Origin: Firmicutes bacterium CAG:646 | GTDB lineage: Bacteria > Bacillota > Clostridia > Lachnospirales > Lachnospiraceae | Reading direction: 5' to 3' | Length of the DNA: 11,468 nt | Assembly (NCBI GenBank): GCA_000432335.1 | Contig: HF995412.1 | Coordinates: 1-11,468 of the forward strand | Shown: one piece after another, positions 7,911 to 11,468 of the stretch | Position numbering within the stretch: position 1 is the stretch's first letter | Layout: each line of letters begins with the position of its first letter | Notes under the pieces: model-generated | The model's database searches: none | Told to the model about the DNA's origin: nothing | The model's input: the letters and a program-made list of their open reading frames with translations, nothing else | Made by a program: the position numbers and the translations under genes

Positions 7911-9419
7911 TCAGCACTCTCCGGCATGAGAAATACCAAGTATCTCAAGTTCTTTTTCGGTTAATCCAATGCCGCGCAACATCAGACGGTTTCCACGCAA
8001 AGCCTCGATGGAATTAATTCCCATGCCTCCCATGAGTTCTTTCATTTCATGTTTCCATGCAGTCATTAAATTCACAAGTCGCTGGCTTCCTGTTTCCGGA
8101 TTCAGTCTTTTCACCAGCTCAGGACGCTGCGTGGCGATTCCCCAGTTGCATTTACCACTTTGACATGTACGGCAGAGGTGGCATCCCAAAGCCAGAAGTG
8201 CGGCTGTTGCAATATAGCAGGCATCTGCTCCAAGAGCAATTGCTTTTACCACATCAGAAGCGCTGCGGATGCTGCCTCCTACCACCAGAGAAACATGGTT
8301 ACGGATTCCTTCATCACGAAGTCGCTGATCCACTGCCGCCAGAGCAAGTTCTATGGGAATTCCCACATTATCACGGATTCTGGTAGGAGCTGCTCCGGTG
8401 CCGCCTCGAAAACCGTCAATAGCAATGATATCAGCGCCGCTGCGGGCGATTCCACTGGCAATGGCTGCAATATTGTGAACAGCTGCAACTTTTACAATAA
8501 TTGGTTTTTTATATTCGGTAGCTTCCTTCAGAGAGTAAACCAGTTGCCGCAGATCTTCAATGGAATAGATATCATGGTGAGGCGCCGGAGAGATGGCATC
8601 AGAACCCTCCGGAATCATTCTGGTGCGAGATACGTCGCCTACAATCTTTGCTCCTGGAAGATGTCCTCCGATTCCCGGTTTTGCTCCCTGGCCCATTTTG
8701 ATTTCAATACCGGCGCCTGCATTTAAATATTCTTCATGTACGCCAAAACGTCCGGATGCAACCTGGACAATGGTGTTTTCTCCATAACAATAAAAATCCT
8801 CGTGAAGCCCTCCTTCTCCGGTATTATAAAGAATTCCAAGCTCTGTTGCTGCCAGCGCCAGAGATTTGTGTGCATTATAACTGATGGAGCCATAGCTCAT
8901 AGCAGAAAACATCACAGGCATAGCCAGTTCCAACTGAGGCGGAAGTGTACAGTTTATAGTTCCGTCTGCAAGCCGATGTACCTGCTCTGGTTTTTTCCCA
9001 AGATAAACTCTGGTTTCCATAGGCTCCCGCAGAGGGTCAATGGGAGGATTGGTCACTTGGGAAGCATTGATTAAAATACGATCCCAATAAACGGGGAGAG
9101 GGTTGGGATTTCCCATGGAAGAGAGAAGAACACCGCCGCTGTTGGCCTGTTTATAGATTTCTTTCATGGTGTTTCCTGACCAGTTGGAGTTTTCACGGAA
9201 AGTGCAGTCACTTTTGATGATTTTTAATGCTCTGGCAGGACAGAAGGCAACACAACGATGACAGTTTACACATTTACTCTCGTCACATTCCATACGCTTT
9301 GTTTCACTGTTATAGGAATGTACTCCATTAGCACACTGCTGGACGCAGATTCGGCAGGAAATACAACGGTTTTCATTTCGAATCACTTCAAATTCCGGGT
9401 AGATAAATGCAATACTCAT
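7911..9419 (-). CDS. gltB: Glutamate synthase FMN/Fe-S core with N-terminal 2[4Fe-4S] ferredoxin domain
   Basis: This 502-residue protein carries the synthase half-reaction, in which 2-oxoglutarate plus ammonia from the glutaminase subunit give glutamate on FMN. The N-terminus holds two [4Fe-4S] motifs, C19-C22-C25-C29 and C50-C53-C56-C60. The TIM-barrel core follows with AMSYGSIS (173-180), GEGG (201-204), KMGQGAKPGIGGHLPG (241-256), SPAPHHDIYS, the DGFRGGTGAAP FMN loop (335-345) and VVGGSIRS. The [3Fe-4S] cysteines fit the family spacing at C413, C419 and C424 in GCHLCRTCQSGKC. The architecture is that of archaeal-type glutamate synthase. No GltD-like flavoprotein is encoded in the window, so electrons may come from ferredoxin or a distant partner. 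The start overlaps the upstream glutaminase gene by four bases (ATGA). Confidence 0.93.
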   Translation of the reverse strand: MSIAFIYPEFEVIRNENRCISCRICVQQCANGVHSYNSETKRMECDESKCVNCHRCVAFCPARALKIIKSDCTFRENSNWSGNTMKEIYKQANSGGVLLSSMGNPNPLPVYWDRILINASQVTNPPIDPLREPMETRVYLGKKPEQVHRLADGTINCTLPPQLELAMPVMFSAMSYGSISYNAHKSLALAATELGILYNTGEGGLHEDFYCYGENTIVQVASGRFGVHEEYLNAGAGIEIKMGQGAKPGIGGHLPGAKIVGDVSRTRMIPEGSDAISPAPHHDIYSIEDLRQLVYSLKEATEYKKPIIVKVAAVHNIAAIASGIARSGADIIAIDGFRGGTGAAPTRIRDNVGIPIELALAAVDQRLRDEGIRNHVSLVVGGSIRSASDVVKAIALGADACYIATAALLALGCHLCRTCQSGKCNWGIATQRPELVKRLNPETGSQRLVNLMTAWKHEMKELMGGMGINSIEALRGNRLMLRGIGLTEKELEILGISHAGEC

Positions 9420-10519
9420 TCTAAAACACCATCCTTTACTGTTACAATAACCGGCTCTCCACCGGCAGGAGCCCAGATGTTTTCGGCATCTGGTTCCATG
9501 GCACGAATTGCTGATTCTTCACTGGCGATATAAACGATATCTTCTTTTTCTCCTACAACCATGGAGCGAAGCTTCAACCGATCATTGAGAGCCATCAGAC
9601 CGCCATTAAACCCAAACACAATGGAAAATGGTCCGGTAATCAGAAGGCTTGGAAACATGGTTCTTAAATACGTGTGTTTTTTCTGGTCTTCCAGATCAGT
9701 TTTTGAGGCAATGGTACTCCAAAACGGAGCAGCAATGACGCTGGAGGCTTCTCCAAGAGTCAGACCTTGCCGACGGAGCAGGTAATCTAAAATATACGTA
9801 ATGACTTCCGTATCCGTTTGAAGAGTACACTTATATCCGAACATTTCCATGAATCGGCGGTTGGCGTCATAGGAAGAAATTTCTCCGTTATGTACAACAG
9901 AAGAATCCAGAAGAGTAAAGGGATGTGCTCCTCCCCACCAGCCTGGAGTGTTGGTAGGGTACCGACCGTGAGCAGTCCAGGAATATCCCTTGTATTCATC
10001 TAATTTATAGAAAACACCAATGTCTTCCGGATAACCAACCGCTTTAAAGGTTCCCATATTCTTTCCACTGGAAAAGACATAGGCTCCAGGCATTTCGGTA
10101 TTAAGCTTCATCACGGTGCGTACTACATATTCCTTTTCATCTAACTGCATGGATGTGAGAAGGGACTTGAAAGGAGCCACAAAATATCTCCAGATAATAG
10201 GCTCATCAGTAATCGCCGGTATCTTTCGAGTGGGAATAATTTCCGATTGTACGATTTCAAATCGTTCTTTTAAAAATAATTCGCATTCTTTTCTGGTAGC
10301 TCTGCTGTCAAAAAACATATGAAATGCATAAAAATCTTTATACTCAGGATAGATTCCGTAAGCGGCAAATCCTCCTCCCAGGCCATTGGAACGGTCATGC
10401 ATGGGTTTCATGGCATTGGTAATGCTTTCGCCGGATATTCTTTTTCCCTCTCTGGAAATCATGGCTGCAATGGCACATCCGGAAGGAATTCTTACTTGAC
10501 CTTCTATTTTCATTTTCAT
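9416..10519 (-). CDS. Class II glutamine amidotransferase subunit of split glutamate synthase
   Basis: This protein should hydrolyse glutamine and supply ammonia to the FMN subunit. With the ATG at 10519 it has 367 residues. The candidate N-terminal nucleophile is C15 in IPSGCAIAAM, so a 14-residue propeptide would have to be removed, as in GltB precursors. Other class II features are HDRSNGLGGG, the HGRYPTNTPGWWGGAHPF segment, VVHNGEISSYDANR (glutamine-binding Asn-Gly) and LQTDTEVITYILD. The C-terminal half (NDRLKLRSMVVGEKED, ASEESAIRAM) resembles PurF/GltB-type glutaminase ends. AAGGAAGG just upstream favours 10519. The ATG at 10534 lies before this site, and a third ATG at 10513 is possible. 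It is the first gene of the nitrogen operon, after a long structured leader. Confidence 0.88.
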   Translation of the reverse strand: MKMKIEGQVRIPSGCAIAAMISREGKRISGESITNAMKPMHDRSNGLGGGFAAYGIYPEYKDFYAFHMFFDSRATRKECELFLKERFEIVQSEIIPTRKIPAITDEPIIWRYFVAPFKSLLTSMQLDEKEYVVRTVMKLNTEMPGAYVFSSGKNMGTFKAVGYPEDIGVFYKLDEYKGYSWTAHGRYPTNTPGWWGGAHPFTLLDSSVVHNGEISSYDANRRFMEMFGYKCTLQTDTEVITYILDYLLRRQGLTLGEASSVIAAPFWSTIASKTDLEDQKKHTYLRTMFPSLLITGPFSIVFGFNGGLMALNDRLKLRSMVVGEKEDIVYIASEESAIRAMEPDAENIWAPAGGEPVIVTVKDGVLE

Positions 10520-10539
10520 TGACCTTCCTTTCATTTTTT

Positions 10540-10610
10540 AAAATAATAATAAAAACAAAGACGTCCATTTTTGAAAGCAGAGAATTCTTGCTTCCTAAAT
10601 GAACGCCTTT
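10540..10610 (-). terminator. Leader terminator/attenuator hairpin before the nitrogen operon
   Basis: Reading the minus strand, AAAGGCGTTCATTT (10610-10597) pairs with AAATGGACGTCTTT (10570-10557) in 14 pairs with two G-U. Inside it GGAAGC (10595-10590) pairs with GCTTTC (10578-10573), making an almost continuous hairpin. A T-rich run (GTTTTTATTATTATTTT) follows at once. It lies between the operon promoter and the first start codon, so it must be bypassed for expression. It could also stop read-through from trpG. Confidence 0.7.
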
Positions 10611-10616
10611 GCTCAT
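10599..10616 (-). promoter_or_regulatory. Candidate ANTAR-type hexaloop hairpin (antiterminator)
   Basis: On the minus strand ATGAGC pairs with GTTCAT in six pairs (one G-U) around the six-base loop AAAGGC, with A at loop position 1 and G at position 4, the pattern known for ANTAR binding loops. It shares bases with the 5' arm of the terminator hairpin, so the two cannot coexist. Known ANTAR targets have two such hairpins in a row. I found only this one, so the assignment is tentative. Confidence 0.4.
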
Positions 10617-10623
10617 ATGCATA

Positions 10624-10652
10624 TTTATACAACGTTTAGAAATATTTGTCAA
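10624..10652 (-). promoter_or_regulatory. Promoter of the glutamate synthase-glnA-ANTAR operon
   Basis: On the minus strand TTGACA (10652-10647) and TATAAA (10629-10624) are 17 bases apart. The -35 box is perfect and the -10 box is one base off consensus. The predicted start is near 10617, giving a leader of about 100 bases before the glutaminase start codon. Confidence 0.75.
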
Positions 10653-10663
10653 TTAGAATTTAT

Positions 10664-10702
10664 TGCATCCTTCAAGGATTTTATATAGGATGGTGCATCC
10701 TT
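10664..10702. repeat. Paired small dyads with 30-bp-spaced direct repeat upstream of the nitrogen promoter
   Basis: TGCATCCTT occurs at 10664-10672 and again at 10694-10702. Around these lie two inverted repeats, ATCCTT/AAGGAT (10667-10679) and AGGATG/CATCCT (10687-10701), with centres about 21 bases apart. They sit between the trpG stop and the -35 box of the nitrogen promoter, at roughly -50 and -75 from the predicted start. They may be an operator or part of the trpG transcript end. No T-tract follows on the minus strand. Confidence 0.45.
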
Positions 10703-10714
10703 TTCGGAACGGAT

Positions 10715-11419
10715 CTAAAATATCTCCTTTACAAAATTTTTAATCATGGTTTTTCCTTCTGGTGTCATGACAGATTCGGGATGGAACTGTACGCCGAAAA
10801 TGGGATATTCCATGTGCTGCACACCCATAATTTCCCCGTTGGTGGTAATGGCAGTTACTTTCAGGGAATCTGGAAGAGTATGGGGTGCTGCGGCGAGAGA
10901 GTGGTATCTTCCCACAAGACTTTTGCTTTTGCACCCATGAAACAGCGGGCAGGTTAGATCCAGGCTGATTTCAGACTGCTTTCCATGCATCAGCTGTCCG
11001 GCATAGTCAATGGAAGCCCCAAAAGCAGCACAAATGGCCTGATGTCCCAGGCACACGCCGAGTATGCCATGAAACAGAGGACAGGTTAGATCCAGGCTGA
11101 TTTCAGATTGCTTTCCATGCATAAGCTGTCCGGCATAGTCAATGGAAGCACCAAAAGCAGAACAAATGGCCTGATGTCCCAGGCACACGCCGAGTATGGG
11201 GATGTCTTTTCCCAGGGTCTTTACCACATCAATAATGTTTCCGGCATCCTCCGGTCTGCCGGGACCTGGAGAAAGTACGATTTTATCAGGTTGCTTTGCC
11301 CGGATTTCTTCCAGCGTCATTTCATCATTTCGAACTACCAGAATATCGGGCTCCCATTCTCCGAGAAACTGATAAAGATTAAAAGAGAAGCTGTCATAAT
11401 TATCAATTAATAAGATCAT
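10715..11419 (-). CDS. trpG: Anthranilate synthase glutaminase subunit TrpG with internal 44-residue tandem duplication
   Basis: TrpG hydrolyses glutamine and feeds ammonia to TrpE for anthranilate synthesis. PabA of folate synthesis is a close relative and cannot be fully excluded, and some bacteria use one protein for both. The 234-residue reading frame opens with MILLIDNYDSF, has the SPGPGRP loop (50-56), a nucleophile elbow GVCLGHQ with C79, and His/Glu of the triad in HPES (H213, E215). Residues 75-118 are repeated as 119-162, duplicating the nucleophile elbow (second cysteine C123) and the LMHGKQSE segment. Without the repeat the protein would be 190 residues, the normal size, with His169 and Glu171. 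The insertion falls between the nucleophile strand and the VGRYHSL segment, so folding and activity are uncertain. GGAGGA lies just before the ATG. The start overlaps the trpE stop by four bases. Confidence 0.92.
   Translation of the reverse strand: MILLIDNYDSFSFNLYQFLGEWEPDILVVRNDEMTLEEIRAKQPDKIVLSPGPGRPEDAGNIIDVVKTLGKDIPILGVCLGHQAICSAFGASIDYAGQLMHGKQSEISLDLTCPLFHGILGVCLGHQAICAAFGASIDYAGQLMHGKQSEISLDLTCPLFHGCKSKSLVGRYHSLAAAPHTLPDSLKVTAITTNGEIMGVQHMEYPIFGVQFHPESVMTPEGKTMIKNFVKEIF
10935..11198 (-). repeat. 132-bp in-frame tandem duplication inside trpG
   Basis: Bases 10935-11066 and 11067-11198 are two adjacent copies of the same 132-base unit, matching at 126 positions. The six differences are at 10946/11078, 10949/11081, 10976/11108, 10991/11123, 11018/11150 and 11029/11161. 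Five are silent third-base changes and the last changes Ser87 of the first copy to Ala131 of the second. 132 is 44 codons, so the frame is kept. I see no short direct repeat at the outer borders. Confidence 0.97.
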
Positions 11420-11468
11420 AAGTCCTCCTCCTGTGCCAGTTCCAGTGCATGCAGGGAAGCCCTGGCTT
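11416..11468 (-). CDS. trpE: Anthranilate synthase component I TrpE, C-terminal end (partial)
   Basis: The minus strand from the window edge reads ARASLHALELAQEEDL and then a TGA at 11418-11416 that overlaps the trpG start codon as ATGA. This matches the usual C-terminal helix of TrpE/PabB chorismate-binding enzymes (KAR..L.ALE.AE). Only 16 codons are visible, so TrpE rather than PabB is inferred mainly from the coupling to trpG and the absence of trpE from the trpDCFBA operon. Its promoter and any leader control lie outside the window. Confidence 0.75.
   Translation of the reverse strand, partial: ARASLHALELAQEEDL

Noticed and set aside
10571..10596. A second ANTAR-type hairpin after the first (GGAAGC/GCTTTC).
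   Set aside because: Its loop is 11 bases and lacks the A1/G4 six-base pattern. It is better explained as the inner part of the terminator hairpin.
10395..10652. An open frame over the leader of the nitrogen operon that might encode a leader peptide.
   Set aside because: Its start codon falls inside the -35 box, the internal ATGs near 10622-10616 lack ribosome binding sites, and it has no regulatory codon run. It also overlaps the glutaminase gene out of frame.
10664..10702. A strong intrinsic terminator for trpG.
   Set aside because: The dyads are short with very small loops and no T-tract follows on the minus strand. The hairpin at 10557-10610 is the more credible stop.
10664..11198. A CRISPR-like array suggested by the repeated units.
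   Set aside because: There are only two copies of the 132-bp unit, it is coding sequence, and there are no spacers. The 9-bp repeats are too few and too short.

Overview
The window looks like chromosomal DNA of a low-to-mid GC Clostridia, most probably a Lachnospiraceae gut-type bacterium. This rests on the tryptophan T-box leader, near-consensus sigma-A type promoters, AGGAGG-like ribosome binding sites, ATGA-coupled genes, and a nitrogen cluster ending in an ANTAR regulator. The species assignment is inference.

Left part (1-5164, plus strand). A degraded or 5'-incomplete alpha/beta hydrolase (1-409) is followed by a near-perfect promoter (406-434) whose -35 box overlaps the hydrolase stop codon. 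The promoter drives a T-box leader (about 441-750). Its specifier codon reads UGG and its antiterminator bulge reads UGGC, both of which fit tRNA-Trp. Then come five tightly overlapping genes, trpD-trpC-trpF-trpB-trpA, which take anthranilate to tryptophan. The first-step genes trpE and trpG are not in this operon.

Middle part (5272-10652, minus strand, convergent with trpA). This is a compact ammonia-assimilation operon. In transcription order it holds a class II glutaminase-domain protein, an FMN/Fe-S glutamate synthase core with an N-terminal two-cluster ferredoxin domain, a GXGXG beta-helix protein, a short type I glutamine synthetase and an ANTAR-domain RNA-binding regulator. The first three together correspond to a glutamate synthase large subunit divided into separate genes. 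A good promoter (10624-10652) precedes a leader with a strong terminator-like hairpin. That hairpin competes with a small hairpin whose six-base loop has A at position 1 and G at position 4, as in known ANTAR targets. The arrangement suggests the last gene controls its own operon by antitermination.

Right part (10715-11468, minus strand). The C-terminal end of trpE overlaps trpG, so the tryptophan pathway is split into two oppositely oriented blocks around the nitrogen operon. trpG carries an exact 132-bp in-frame tandem duplication that gives the protein two copies of the catalytic-cysteine segment. The copies differ at 6 of 132 bases and five of those changes are silent. This is the most unusual feature of the window. 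It is either a real altered or switchable gene, or an assembly chimera of two alleles.
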